Shown piece by piece: positions 8,959-17,501 of a stretch of 64,000 nt of DNA. Numbering within the stretch: the first letter of the stretch is position 1; the number at the start of each line of letters is the position of its first letter. The DNA comes from Nonomuraea solani. Its GTDB lineage: Bacteria > Actinomycetota > Actinomycetes > Streptosporangiales > Streptosporangiaceae. Below the pieces are notes generated by a model. It ran no database searches. It was not told the origin of the DNA and worked only from the letters and a program-made list of their open reading frames with translations. A program made the translations under genes and the position numbers. Location of the stretch: the NCBI RefSeq assembly GCF_900108335.1, contig NZ_FNVT01000014.1, positions 245,004 to 309,003 on the forward strand, read 5' to 3'.

Positions 8959-10087
8959 AGTCCTTGAGCCAGAGGCTCGGCGCCGACAGGCCGTTGCCCC
9001 GGGGCCGCACCGTGTACGGCACGTAGACGCTGTTCAGCAGCCAGGGATCCTTGGCCGGGCCGAAGTCGGTGGTCATCAGGTCGTCCTGCTTGAAGGCGTA
9101 CGTGGCGACCGCCAGCCGGCCCGTGCCCCGGTACAGCCGCATCTGGTCCCGCAGGAAGCCGGCCTGGTCCATGAACCACGGGCTGCTCGTCAGGAAGTCG
9201 TTCCACTGCCGCTGGGGGAACGGCGCGTCGATGGCCGCCTTGATGACCTGCCACACCTGGGTGCCGGCGGCGAAGCCGTACCGCTGGGCGAAGGCGGGCG
9301 CGATCGGGTCTCGCAGGTGCTTCTTCCAGTGCCACACGAGGGAGAACTCGGTGACCAGGTACGTCTGGTCGGGGCGCATCCTCGGCAGGATGTAGTCCAG
9401 GAACGCCTGGGTGTTCTCCGGCTCCGGGACGTGCGGGTGGATGTCCACGCCCGCGAGCTCCGGCGTCTCGCGGACGAAGGTCATCCAGCGCTCGGCCGCC
9501 GGGGTGCGGCGGTCGGCCAGGTCGAGGCGGTTGAGCGCGCCCATGTACAGGGTCGTCGCGCAGTCTCCACCGCACCGCGCGCGCCGGACGTCGATCACGT
9601 GCCGGGCCACCGTCTCGTAGAAGACGTTGAGCCGCGTGTCGCGTTCGGCGGGCAGGCTCTCGATGAACGGCTCGTTGCCGATCGTCAGGATGTCCACCTT
9701 GCCCAGGACCGCCGGCAGCACCCGGTCGAGCCGGGCCAGTTCGGCGGCCATCTCGGGGCTGCCGGGCTGCGGGAACGAGGCCCGGTCGTAGGGGAACTTC
9801 AGGCTGAGGATGGTGTCGTGGCCACGGCCGGCGGCCTCGGTGATGGTCTTGATCGCGAAGTGCGCGGCCGGGTCGCCCTGGTCGGTGGCGGGCATCGGGA
9901 AGAACCCGCGCACCCACCGCGCTCCGGACTCGCGCAGTTCGCGGTAGTCCAGCGCGTCGAGGTTCTGGTTGAAGTTCGCGCCCAGGGCGCCGTACGCGAG
10001 CGGCTTGACCGGTTTCATGGTCTCTCCTGAACCGGCGGAAAGGGTCAGGGCGGTGGCCAGGGCGATGATCGGCAGTCGGAGCGGCAC
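8936..10087 (-). CDS. Clan GH-A TIM-barrel glycoside hydrolase
   Basis: 383 residues from a GTG at 10087 behind GGGAGGT. A second candidate start, ATG at 10018 with GGAGAG upstream, would remove a weak hydrophobic leader (LPIIALATALTL). The TIGNEP segment (acid/base Glu after Asn) and VTEFS (nucleophile Glu) are the two catalytic signatures of clan GH-A retaining hydrolases. Exact family not recognised. A 14-bp LacI-type operator identical to that in front of the arabinofuranosidase importer lies at 10118-10131, placing the gene in that LacI regulon rather than with its convergent AraC neighbour. Confidence 0.78.
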   Translation of the reverse strand: MPLRLPIIALATALTLSAGSGETMKPVKPLAYGALGANFNQNLDALDYRELRESGARWVRGFFPMPATDQGDPAAHFAIKTITEAAGRGHDTILSLKFPYDRASFPQPGSPEMAAELARLDRVLPAVLGKVDILTIGNEPFIESLPAERDTRLNVFYETVARHVIDVRRARCGGDCATTLYMGALNRLDLADRRTPAAERWMTFVRETPELAGVDIHPHVPEPENTQAFLDYILPRMRPDQTYLVTEFSLVWHWKKHLRDPIAPAFAQRYGFAAGTQVWQVIKAAIDAPFPQRQWNDFLTSSPWFMDQAGFLRDQMRLYRGTGRLAVATYAFKQDDLMTTDFGPAKDPWLLNSVYVPYTVRPRGNGLSAPSLWLKDFKALQKS

Positions 10088-10117
10088 AGGTGACCTCCCA
10101 AAGCAAACGGGAACATC

Positions 10118-10147
10118 ATGTTTGCGCTAACTTGATCGGCCTGTCAA
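10118..10147 (-). promoter_or_regulatory. Promoter and LacI-type operator for the GH-A gene
   Basis: On the minus strand a consensus -35 TTGACA (10147-10142) is followed after 18 bp by AAACAT. The operator GTTAGCGCAAACAT (10131-10118) covers this -10. The same 14 bases occur at 11470-11483. The core is a 12-bp palindrome with one mismatched pair and a CpG centre, typical of LacI-family sites. Confidence 0.7.
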
Positions 10148-10164
10148 TGGCGCGGGGCACGGCG

Positions 10165-11262
10165 TCAGCGGGGTGGCGCGGTGGAGGCCCGGGTCACCAG
10201 CTCCGGGCGGACGAACCTGCTGGCGCTCTCGGCCGCGCCCGCTTCGATCTGGGTGATCAGGTGGTCCACGCAGCGTCGCCCCACGGCCGCGAGGTCCTGC
10301 CGGACCGTGGTCAGCGGCGGGGTGAGGTAGGGCGTGAAGTCGAGGTCGTCGAACCCGACGACGCTCAGGTCCTCCGGCACCCGGAGCCCGAGCTCGGCCG
10401 CCGCGCGCAGCACGCCCACGGCCATCTGATCGTTGGCGGCGAACACGGCCGTCACCCCCTCGGCGGTCACGCCGTCAGCGGTCGCTCCGGCGGCCGTCAC
10501 TCCACCGGCCGTCACCCCACCGCCCGTCATCCTCCCGCCCGTCAGCAGGCGGAGGCCCGCTTCGTAGCCGGAGCGCGGCGACCAGTCGCCCACGACCGGC
10601 GGCGGCACCACGCGGCCCGAGCGCTTGAGCTGCCGCTGCCACGCCGCCCGCCGCCGCTGCGCCGGGTTGGAGCCGGCCGGCCCGGCGACGTGGTGCACGG
10701 TGGCGTGCCCCAGCCCGAGCAGGTGGTCCACGGCGGCACGCGCGCCGGCGGCCTCGTCCGTGCCGAACGTGGGATGCTTGTGCGCCGCCCTGCTGTCGGC
10801 GATGACCAGCGGCACCTCGTCGGGAAGCCGCAGGTGCGGGGTGTCGAGCACCCGGGCCTCGATGACGATCACCCCGTCGACCGCCCGGTCGGTGAGACCG
10901 CGTACGGCGGCGTGCACCTCCTTCTCGGTCGGCCCGTCGACCACGGCCAGGCTGACCGAGTAGCCGCGCGCCTGCGCCCCGGCCACCACGGCCTCGACGA
11001 TGCGCACGTTGAGCACGGCGCTGAGGTTGAACATGACCACGCCGATCGTCCCGAACCGGCCGGTGGCCAGCGCGCGGGCGGCGATGTTGGCGCGGTAGCC
11101 GAGCTGCCTCATGGCGGTCTCGACCTTGAGCCGCGTCGCGGCGGTCACGCGGTCGTTGCCGTTGACGACCCGCGACACGGTCTGGCCCGAGACGCCGGCG
11201 AGCTCGGCGACGTCGGCCATGGAGGGCCCTGCGGACGCCCTCGTCCCCGGTGATCGCACCAC
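10165..11262 (-). CDS. LacI-family sugar repressor with repeat insertion
   Basis: 365 residues from GTG at 11262, chosen because AAGGGAG lies 10 nt upstream; the internal ATG at 11220 (351 residues) has no such site. The N-terminal HTH is MADVAELAGVSGQTVSRVVN and the periplasmic-binding-like domain ends with VVGFDDLDFTPYLTPPLTTVRQDL, a family hallmark. Just before the strand VTAVFAANDQMA is an inserted run of VTAxG pentapeptides encoded by 15-bp repeats. It is divergent from the sugar importer operon; identical operators at 11470 and 10118 suggest it represses both that operon and the adjacent GH-A gene. Confidence 0.9.
   Translation of the reverse strand: MVRSPGTRASAGPSMADVAELAGVSGQTVSRVVNGNDRVTAATRLKVETAMRQLGYRANIAARALATGRFGTIGVVMFNLSAVLNVRIVEAVVAGAQARGYSVSLAVVDGPTEKEVHAAVRGLTDRAVDGVIVIEARVLDTPHLRLPDEVPLVIADSRAAHKHPTFGTDEAAGARAAVDHLLGLGHATVHHVAGPAGSNPAQRRRAAWQRQLKRSGRVVPPPVVGDWSPRSGYEAGLRLLTGGRMTGGGVTAGGVTAAGATADGVTAEGVTAVFAANDQMAVGVLRAAAELGLRVPEDLSVVGFDDLDFTPYLTPPLTTVRQDLAAVGRRCVDHLITQIEAGAAESASRFVRPELVTRASTAPPR
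10448..10552. repeat. 15-bp coding minisatellite (about 7 copies)
   Basis: Seven consecutive 15-bp units beginning GCCGTCAC or a close variant (10448, 10463, 10478, 10493, 10508, 10523, 10538) lie inside the LacI gene. On the coding strand they give pentapeptides of the form VTAGG, VTAAG, ATADG, VTAEG. The period keeps the frame. They fall in a loop of the sugar-binding domain. Confidence 0.85.
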
Positions 11263-11443
11263 GCCGGGCCGTCTCCCTTCGTCGGGGCAGCGCGAGAGGC
11301 GGCTGCCACGGGCGGAATCCCTGGCGGCCGGCCCCTCGAGGTGCCGCCGACAGGCTACATCGGGTGCCGGAAATCCTCGCACGGAGCCGGGCCGAGGTGT
11401 TCACGCGAACATCCGAAGTCCCAGGTTGTACCCGGTCACATCC

Positions 11444-11483
11444 TTGACGATGATGAACAACGGCCCTAGGTTAGCGCAAACAT
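11444..11483 (+). promoter_or_regulatory. Promoter with overlapping LacI operator
   Basis: TTGACG (11444-11449), a 17-bp spacer and TAGGTT (11467-11472) form a good housekeeping promoter. The operator GTTAGCGCAAACAT (11470-11483) overlaps the -10 and the expected start site, the standard geometry for repression. The remaining part of the 11263-11565 divergent region shows no gene. Confidence 0.72.
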
Positions 11484-11565
11484 AGATCCACCCCACGGGG
11501 GCCGCTGCGATCCAGAGGCCGGGCGGACTGGTCGCTGACCGAGTCGACGACATAGAGGAGTCGCC

Positions 11566-13050
11566 ATGTGGCGGCATGATTCGAACCAGATAAGCCGGCG
11601 CCGCCTTCTCGGTGGCACGGGAGCCCTCCTGGCCGCCGCGCTCACCGGGTGCACCGGTGGCGGGCAACTCAGCCAGAAGAGCGGCGGCAGCGGTGGCGCG
11701 CTGCAGTGGTGGGACCAGTTCCGCCCGCTGACCAAGATGTTGCAGAACGACCTGTTCGCCCCGTACATGCAGGCCACCCCGGGCGTCACCATCGAGCGAC
11801 GCCAGATGGACGGGCCCGACCTGGGCCAGGCCCTGCAGGTCGCCAGGCGCAGCAACCAGATGCCCGACGTGCACTCGCTCGCGGGCCTGGGCGGCGTCTC
11901 ACCGGCCGCGCTGGTGAGCGAGGGCTGGTTCCAGCCCATCGGCAAGCTCGCCGGCTTCGCGGGCAGCCCGGTCGGCGGGCAACTGTACGACGGCGTCCAC
12001 CGCTTCAACGGCGAGATCTACTCCTTCGCGCCGTTCTCCGGCCGCTGGCACGACGCGGTGCCGTGGTTCAACACCGCGCTGCTCAAGGAGGCCGGCGTCG
12101 ACCCGGAGGAAGAGCCGGGCACCTGGGACAAACTCCGCGAGATCGCCCGCCGCGTCACCAAGGGCACCGACGGCGACGTGTACGGCATGGTGGTGCCGAC
12201 CAAGGACACGGAGTACCTGAGCGCGCTCGTGCACCGGCTGGCCATGAGCGCCGGCGCGCCGGGCCCCGGCGCCGTCGACTGGGCGACCGGCGAGTACGTC
12301 TACGACTCCCAGCCCTACATCGACGCCATCGAGTTCCTCGCCTCGCTGCAGAAGGACAAGGTCGTGCACCCGGCGTCCGCGTCGATGGGCCCCCGCGACG
12401 CCCGCGCCCGCTGGGCGGCCGGGCAGGCGGCCGTCTACCTGTGGGGCGCCTGGTTCATCGGCGGCCTGCGCGTGGACGAGCCCGAGGCGGTCGAGCGCGG
12501 AGTCGGCACCTGGCACATCCCGTGCCCCGAGACGACCAGGAACTTCATCTACAACGCGCCGATGGCCGGCACCTTCTGGGTGTCGAACCAGTCGAAGAAG
12601 GCCAAAACGGCCGCCGAGGTCCTGCTGCGGATGACGACCAAGGAGTTCCAGGCCAAGCTGGCCGCCGCCATGGACCAGCCGCCCGCGCTGGCCGAGGCCG
12701 TCGAGCGGTCGGACGCGCATCCCACGTACAAGAAGTGCGTCGCCAACTTCCAGGACGACGTCAGGATCGGCCCGATCCCCGAGGCCGGCACGCCGGGCGT
12801 GTGGCAGGCGCTGGCCGAGATGCGCGACATCCACCCCAACCTCGGCGACATCGTCCAGTCGGTGCTGACCGGCGCCTCCACCGACGTCGGCGGCCAGTTG
12901 CGCCGCTTCAAGGACCAGTTGAGCGCCGAGCGCGAGCGCGCCGTCAAGGCCGTCCGCGAGAAGGGCGCCGAGGTCGACCTCAACGCCTGGGTGTTCGCCA
13001 ACTGGGACCGCGAGGCGGACTACGACCAGAAGTCCTACGCCGGGCGCTGA
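11566..13050 (+). CDS. CUT1 sugar ABC transporter substrate-binding lipoprotein (Tat-type signal)
   Basis: 494 residues. The N-terminus SRRRLLGG is followed by a hydrophobic run and the lipobox LTGC, indicating a Tat-exported lipoprotein. The rest is a cluster-1 (family 1) extracellular solute-binding fold, slightly longer than the usual 420-450. It captures an oligosaccharide for the two permeases that follow. Given the downstream GH51 gene, an arabino-oligosaccharide is the likely ligand (inference). The LacI operator at 11470-11483 controls the operon. Confidence 0.88.
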   Translation: MWRHDSNQISRRRLLGGTGALLAAALTGCTGGGQLSQKSGGSGGALQWWDQFRPLTKMLQNDLFAPYMQATPGVTIERRQMDGPDLGQALQVARRSNQMPDVHSLAGLGGVSPAALVSEGWFQPIGKLAGFAGSPVGGQLYDGVHRFNGEIYSFAPFSGRWHDAVPWFNTALLKEAGVDPEEEPGTWDKLREIARRVTKGTDGDVYGMVVPTKDTEYLSALVHRLAMSAGAPGPGAVDWATGEYVYDSQPYIDAIEFLASLQKDKVVHPASASMGPRDARARWAAGQAAVYLWGAWFIGGLRVDEPEAVERGVGTWHIPCPETTRNFIYNAPMAGTFWVSNQSKKAKTAAEVLLRMTTKEFQAKLAAAMDQPPALAEAVERSDAHPTYKKCVANFQDDVRIGPIPEAGTPGVWQALAEMRDIHPNLGDIVQSVLTGASTDVGGQLRRFKDQLSAERERAVKAVREKGAEVDLNAWVFANWDREADYDQKSYAGR

Positions 13051-13071
13051 GCCCGGCCGGACAGGAGCACG

Positions 13072-14004
13072 ATGACATCTACGACAACGGCCCGGGAGCC
13101 GGGACTGGCGCGGCGCCTGCGGCGGGACTGGTGGATCTACCTCTTCCTGCTCCCGACCTTCCTCGGATACGGCGCCTACACCATCTACCCCCTGCTGGCC
13201 TCCTGGTGGTTCGCGTTCCTGGACTGGCCGGGCTTCGCGACCGCCGGCACCTTCGTCGGCTTCGACAACTTCGCCCGCCTGATCGAGGACGACCTGTTCT
13301 GGAACGCCTTCTGGAACTCGATCGTGTTCCTCGTGATCGCCGTACCCCTGCGGGTCGGGCTGGCGCTCCTGCTGGCGATCGTGCTGAACAGCAAGAAGAC
13401 GCCGTTCAAGGGCTTCTTCCGCACGCTGTTCTTCCTGCCGGTCGTCACCACGGGCGCCATCGTCGGCGTCGTGTTCACCCTGCTGCTCGACGCGAGCGGC
13501 CCGGTGAGCGTGGCCCTGGTCTGGTCGGGGCTGATCGACTCGCCCGCCAACTTCGCCGCCAACGCGGGCACCTCCCTGTACGCCGGCATCGCCGTCTGGG
13601 TGTGGAAGTGGCTGGGCATCACCCTGATCTACTGGCTGGCCGCGCTGCAGACGATCCCGCAGGGCGTGCACGAGGCCGCCATGATCGACGGCGCCGGCGC
13701 GTGGGCGGAGTTCCGGCACGTGACGATGCCGCTGCTGGTGCCGTTCCTCGTGATCATCACGCTGATCGACACCGTGGCGGCGTTCAACGTCTTCGACCTG
13801 ATGCAGACCCTCACCGGCGGTGGCCCGTCCTTCTCCTCCGAGGTGATCGAGATCTTCATCTTCCGTACGGCCTTCCAGGCCAACATCCCCCAACTGGGCT
13901 ACGCCTCGGCGGCGGCGGTGCTGTTCGGGGTGCTGACCGTGCTCTTCGCCGTCGCCCAGGCCCTCGGCATGCGCTGGGCCCGGAGCCGGATGGGGACGTC
14001 GTGA
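13072..14004 (+). CDS. CUT1 ABC transporter permease (MalF type)
   Basis: 310 residues with six predicted membrane segments beginning at WIYLFLLPTFLGYGAYTIYPLL. The cytoplasmic EAA loop, EAAMIDGAGAWAEF, is the contact point for the ATPase. It forms the membrane channel with the next gene product. No ATP-binding subunit is encoded in the operon, so a shared MsiK-type ATPase is expected. Its stop overlaps the next start as GTGA. Confidence 0.92.
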   Translation: MTSTTTAREPGLARRLRRDWWIYLFLLPTFLGYGAYTIYPLLASWWFAFLDWPGFATAGTFVGFDNFARLIEDDLFWNAFWNSIVFLVIAVPLRVGLALLLAIVLNSKKTPFKGFFRTLFFLPVVTTGAIVGVVFTLLLDASGPVSVALVWSGLIDSPANFAANAGTSLYAGIAVWVWKWLGITLIYWLAALQTIPQGVHEAAMIDGAGAWAEFRHVTMPLLVPFLVIITLIDTVAAFNVFDLMQTLTGGGPSFSSEVIEIFIFRTAFQANIPQLGYASAAAVLFGVLTVLFAVAQALGMRWARSRMGTS

Positions 14005-14831
14005 GGCGCCCCGGCATCGGGCGGGTGGTGACCGTCGTCCTGCTGGCGGTGCTCGGCGGGCTGTGGGTCTATCCGTTCCTCTGGCTGATCTCGGCGTCGC
14101 TGAAGACCTCGCCCGACATCTTCGGCAGCGGGCTCGGCCTGCTGCCGGAGGAGCCGGTCTGGGAGAACTACAGCCGCGCCTGGACGGAGGTCGGCTTCGG
14201 CAGCTACTTCGTCAACACCCTGATCATCACCGTCGGGACCGTGCTGCTCGTCGTGGTGCGCAGCGCCCTCGCCGGGTACGTGCTCGGCCGCTACGACTTC
14301 GCCGGCAAGAAGCTGCTCATCGGCCTCTTCCTGGTCACGTTCTTCCTGCCGGAGGGCTACACGATCATCCCGATCACCCAGCTCACCGACCAGCTCAGGC
14401 TGCTCAACACGCACGCCGGGGTGATCCTCGGGCTGGGCGCGGGCGGGCAGATCGCCTCGACCCTGCTGTACGCGGGCTACTTCCGGCGCCTGCCGAAGGA
14501 ACTCGAGGAGACCGCCCGCCTGGACGGCGCCGGGCACTTCACGGTCTTCTTCCGGGTGATGCTGCCGCTCGCCTGGCCGATCACCGCCACGGTGGTCATC
14601 CTCACGTACCTGTTCGCCTGGAACGTCTACCTGCTCCCGCTGGTGTTCACGCTCAGCGAGCCCGATCTGCGCACGCTCGCGGTGGGCATGACGGTGTTCG
14701 TGGGGGAGCGGGGCACCGACTGGGCGGGCATGGCCGCGGCGGCGGTGATCTCGCTGATCCCCGTCATCGCCGTCTTCGTCGCCCTCCAGCGCAAGTTCGT
14801 CGACAGCATCGCGGGAGCGGTGAAGCAGTGA
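14001..14831 (+). CDS. CUT1 ABC transporter permease (MalG type)
   Basis: 276 residues. The GTG at 14001 overlaps the upstream stop (GTGA). The protein begins with a single membrane helix (VVLLAVLGGLWVYPFLWLI), followed by further helices and the EAA-like loop EETARLDGAGHF, where the first Ala of the motif is Glu. It pairs with the 13072 permease. The end AVKQ and the downstream AAAGGAAC ribosome-binding site are nearly the same as at the end of the unrelated permease at 24660, reflecting a common operon architecture. Confidence 0.92.
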   Translation: MRRPGIGRVVTVVLLAVLGGLWVYPFLWLISASLKTSPDIFGSGLGLLPEEPVWENYSRAWTEVGFGSYFVNTLIITVGTVLLVVVRSALAGYVLGRYDFAGKKLLIGLFLVTFFLPEGYTIIPITQLTDQLRLLNTHAGVILGLGAGGQIASTLLYAGYFRRLPKELEETARLDGAGHFTVFFRVMLPLAWPITATVVILTYLFAWNVYLLPLVFTLSEPDLRTLAVGMTVFVGERGTDWAGMAAAAVISLIPVIAVFVALQRKFVDSIAGAVKQ

Positions 14832-14851
14832 AAGGAACGGAGTTCTCCGAC

Positions 14852-16459
14852 ATGTCCAGCCCCAGCCGTGAGGCGCTCGTCACGGTCGACACCCACCGCC
14901 CGGTGGGCCGGATCGACGACGACGTCTACGGGCACTTCCTGGAGTCCGCCTTCTTCGGCAACATCGAGGGCGGGGTGTTCGACGAGGGCTCACCCCTGTC
15001 GGTCACGGACCCCGGCCTCCTGAACGGCGTGCGCGCCGACGTGCTGGAGCTCTGCCGCGAGCTGGGGCCGGGACCCATCCGCTGGCCCGGCGGCAACTTC
15101 ACCTCCGCCTACCACTGGGAGGACGGCATCGGCCCGCGCGACGGGCGGCCGAGCCGGCTCGAACCGGCCTGGGGCGGGCTGGAGACCAACCGCTTCGGCA
15201 CCGACGAGTTCCTGGCCTGGTGCGAGGCGGTGGGGGCGGAGCCGTACCTGGTGCATTCGGCGCGCGACGTGGACGAGGCGGTGCGCTGGATCGAGTACAC
15301 CAACTCCGCCAGGGACACCACCCTCACCTCCCGCCGCGCCGCTAACGGGCGGGCCGAGCCGTGGAAGGTGCGCTACTGGGGCGTCGGCAACGAGGTCTAC
15401 GGCCCCTGGCAGATGGGCTACCGGAGCGCGGACGAGTACGCCGCCGCGGCCCGCGAGCACGCCCAGTTCATGCGCCTGGCCGACCCCGGCATCCGGCTGA
15501 TCGGCGTCGGCATCCCCTGGAAGCAGGAGGAGTGGACGCGCCCGCTCCTGGCACGCGCGGGCGGCATGCTCGACCAGTTGTCCCTGCACCTGTACGGGGC
15601 GAGCACCCACCTGTGGACCGGCGACGACTACGACGCCACCGTCGCCCAGTCCCTCTACTTCGAACGCGAGATCCACACCTACTCCCGGCTCGTCACCGAG
15701 ATCGCCGCCGAGACCGGCCTCGACCGGCCGCCCGCGCTCGCCCTCGACGAGTGGACGATGCGCCACCTCGAACCGGAGTCCTGGCCCCAGCCGCTGGCCG
15801 GCGACGACGGCGGCGTCGCCCCGCGCGAGACCACCGCCGTGGACGAGCCGGGCCGGGTCCGGGTGAACCGCTGGAGCCCGAGGTCGATCGCCGATGTGGT
15901 CTTCTGCGCCGGGGTGTTCCACGCCGTCCACCGCACCGCGGGCCTGCCCGCGCCCGTCACCATGGCCAACCCGGTCAACCTGGTCAACGCCAACGGCCTG
16001 GTCGTCGCCCGCCCCGGCGGCGCGCTGCGGTCGGCCATCTACCACGTGTGGCACCTCTATCGGCACCACACCGGCCGCACCGTGCTGCCGTGCGAGGTGG
16101 ACGGCCCGGCCCGCACCACCTCGGTCCGGCTCGGCGACAACCGCGGCCCGGACGGGCACCTCCTCACCGCGCCCATGACCGTGCCCTACCTCGACGTGTC
16201 CGCCACCCGCGCCGACGACGGCTCGGTGCGGATCGCGGTCGTCAACCGGCACCGCGACGACAGCGTGCGACTGCGGCTCGTGCTCGACGGCGCCGCCGGG
16301 CCCGGCGCGGCCCACGTGCGCACGATCAGCGCGGACCTGAACGTGGTCAACACGCTCGGCGAGCCGGACGCGGTCGGCGTGCGGGATCTGGGGCGGGTCG
16401 AGGCGAGCGGCGGCACGTGGGAGATCGCGCCGCGCTCGGTGACCGTGCTGGCCCTCTGA
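14852..16459 (+). CDS. GH51 alpha-L-arabinofuranosidase
   Basis: 535 residues, usual for intracellular GH51. RWPGGNF is the conserved N-terminal loop; E181 in WGVGNEVYG is the acid/base and E300 in ALDEW the nucleophile. It releases terminal alpha-L-arabinofuranose from oligosaccharides delivered by the upstream importer. No signal peptide. I chose the ATG at 14852 because GGAG lies nine bases upstream; a GTG at 14828 overlapping the permease stop would add eight residues. The gene ends 5 bp from a convergent gene. Confidence 0.92.
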   Translation: MSSPSREALVTVDTHRPVGRIDDDVYGHFLESAFFGNIEGGVFDEGSPLSVTDPGLLNGVRADVLELCRELGPGPIRWPGGNFTSAYHWEDGIGPRDGRPSRLEPAWGGLETNRFGTDEFLAWCEAVGAEPYLVHSARDVDEAVRWIEYTNSARDTTLTSRRAANGRAEPWKVRYWGVGNEVYGPWQMGYRSADEYAAAAREHAQFMRLADPGIRLIGVGIPWKQEEWTRPLLARAGGMLDQLSLHLYGASTHLWTGDDYDATVAQSLYFEREIHTYSRLVTEIAAETGLDRPPALALDEWTMRHLEPESWPQPLAGDDGGVAPRETTAVDEPGRVRVNRWSPRSIADVVFCAGVFHAVHRTAGLPAPVTMANPVNLVNANGLVVARPGGALRSAIYHVWHLYRHHTGRTVLPCEVDGPARTTSVRLGDNRGPDGHLLTAPMTVPYLDVSATRADDGSVRIAVVNRHRDDSVRLRLVLDGAAGPGAAHVRTISADLNVVNTLGEPDAVGVRDLGRVEASGGTWEIAPRSVTVLAL

Positions 16460-16464
16460 CGGGG

Positions 16465-17373
16465 TCAGGCGTGGTCGTTCAGCCAGAGCTCGGCGAGCCG
16501 GTCGGTGTCGGTGGTCTGGAAGGCGACGCTCTTCTCCTGGTGGTCGACCTTGATGCCGACCGGGCGCAGGTCGGGGACCTGGCCGCCGCGCAGGGCCGCC
16601 GCCTCGGGCAGCTCCTCGTAGGGGCCGGGCCGCCACCAGTAGACCTGCGGGCTGAGCGCCTTCTCGCCTGAGTCGAAGAGCCGCTGGGAGAGGTCCTGCA
16701 CGGTCTCCATCGCGGCGAACAGGTGCACGTCGCCGATCACGTGGACCAGCACGTACTCGGGGAGGGGGAAGGAGACGAGCGCTCCGTACGGCGCCCGCTC
16801 GGCGTGGCGGCGCAGCACGTGCGCGTGCGCGCCGACGAACAGGTGCTCACCGCCCACGTGCGTCACCGGCACGCCCTGGACGGTGTCGGTGCTCGTGTAG
16901 TGCTGCTCTTCGAGCGACTGGGCCAGCGCGGTGCCGAAGACCTCGTCCTCGCTCAGGCCGCCGAGCCGGGCCCGCTCCAGGGGCATGATCGAGTCGGGGT
17001 AGTCGACGACCACGGTCTCGACCAGCCCGGGGGCGAGCGGGCGGGTCACCAGCGCGTCGCGCATGCCGCCGAGGGCGTCGTCGGTGTAGAGGCGGACCCG
17101 CAGGTTCGCCGAGGTGTCCGCCTGGACCTGGCCGGCGCTGCGCTCGAACGCCCTGGCGGCCTGGTCGGCGTAGTCGGCGGCGGCCCTGGGCAGCACGTCG
17201 GGGCCGCCGCGGCCGGCGTGCTCGCGCCACGCGGTGATGTCCGCCGTGGCGGTGGAACCGTCCGGCAGCCTGACGCTGACGGTCGTGAACTCGGGCAGCC
17301 TGGCGTCGTATCCCCGATCCGCGAACGCCCGCAGCAGGGCCTCGCCGATGACGTCGGGTGCTGTTTCCGTCAT
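16465..17373 (-). CDS. Conserved hypothetical protein (302 aa)
   Basis: Not recognised. The sequence is soluble, acidic and without signal peptide or membrane segments. The first part (GEALLRAFADRGYDARLPEFTTVSVRLPDG) and the rest read like a two-domain alpha/beta protein; the length and the DHDE-poor loops are loosely reminiscent of DUF1444-like proteins, but I cannot support that assignment. Start ATG at 17373. It is divergent from the pseudokinase-WD40 gene and convergent with GH51, so context gives no function. Confidence 0.6.
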   Translation of the reverse strand: MTETAPDVIGEALLRAFADRGYDARLPEFTTVSVRLPDGSTATADITAWREHAGRGGPDVLPRAAADYADQAARAFERSAGQVQADTSANLRVRLYTDDALGGMRDALVTRPLAPGLVETVVVDYPDSIMPLERARLGGLSEDEVFGTALAQSLEEQHYTSTDTVQGVPVTHVGGEHLFVGAHAHVLRRHAERAPYGALVSFPLPEYVLVHVIGDVHLFAAMETVQDLSQRLFDSGEKALSPQVYWWRPGPYEELPEAAALRGGQVPDLRPVGIKVDHQEKSVAFQTTDTDRLAELWLNDHA

Positions 17374-17501
17374 CGGGCGAACCTATCGGTAATCCCCGGA
17401 GAGAACGGAATCGAGACGTCAGGGGCACAGGCACGCGGTCGTGTCTCGTCTACCGTGACGGCGTAGCCGCTGTCATTCGCTGTCGCTCGCGGAGGTCCGC
17501 G

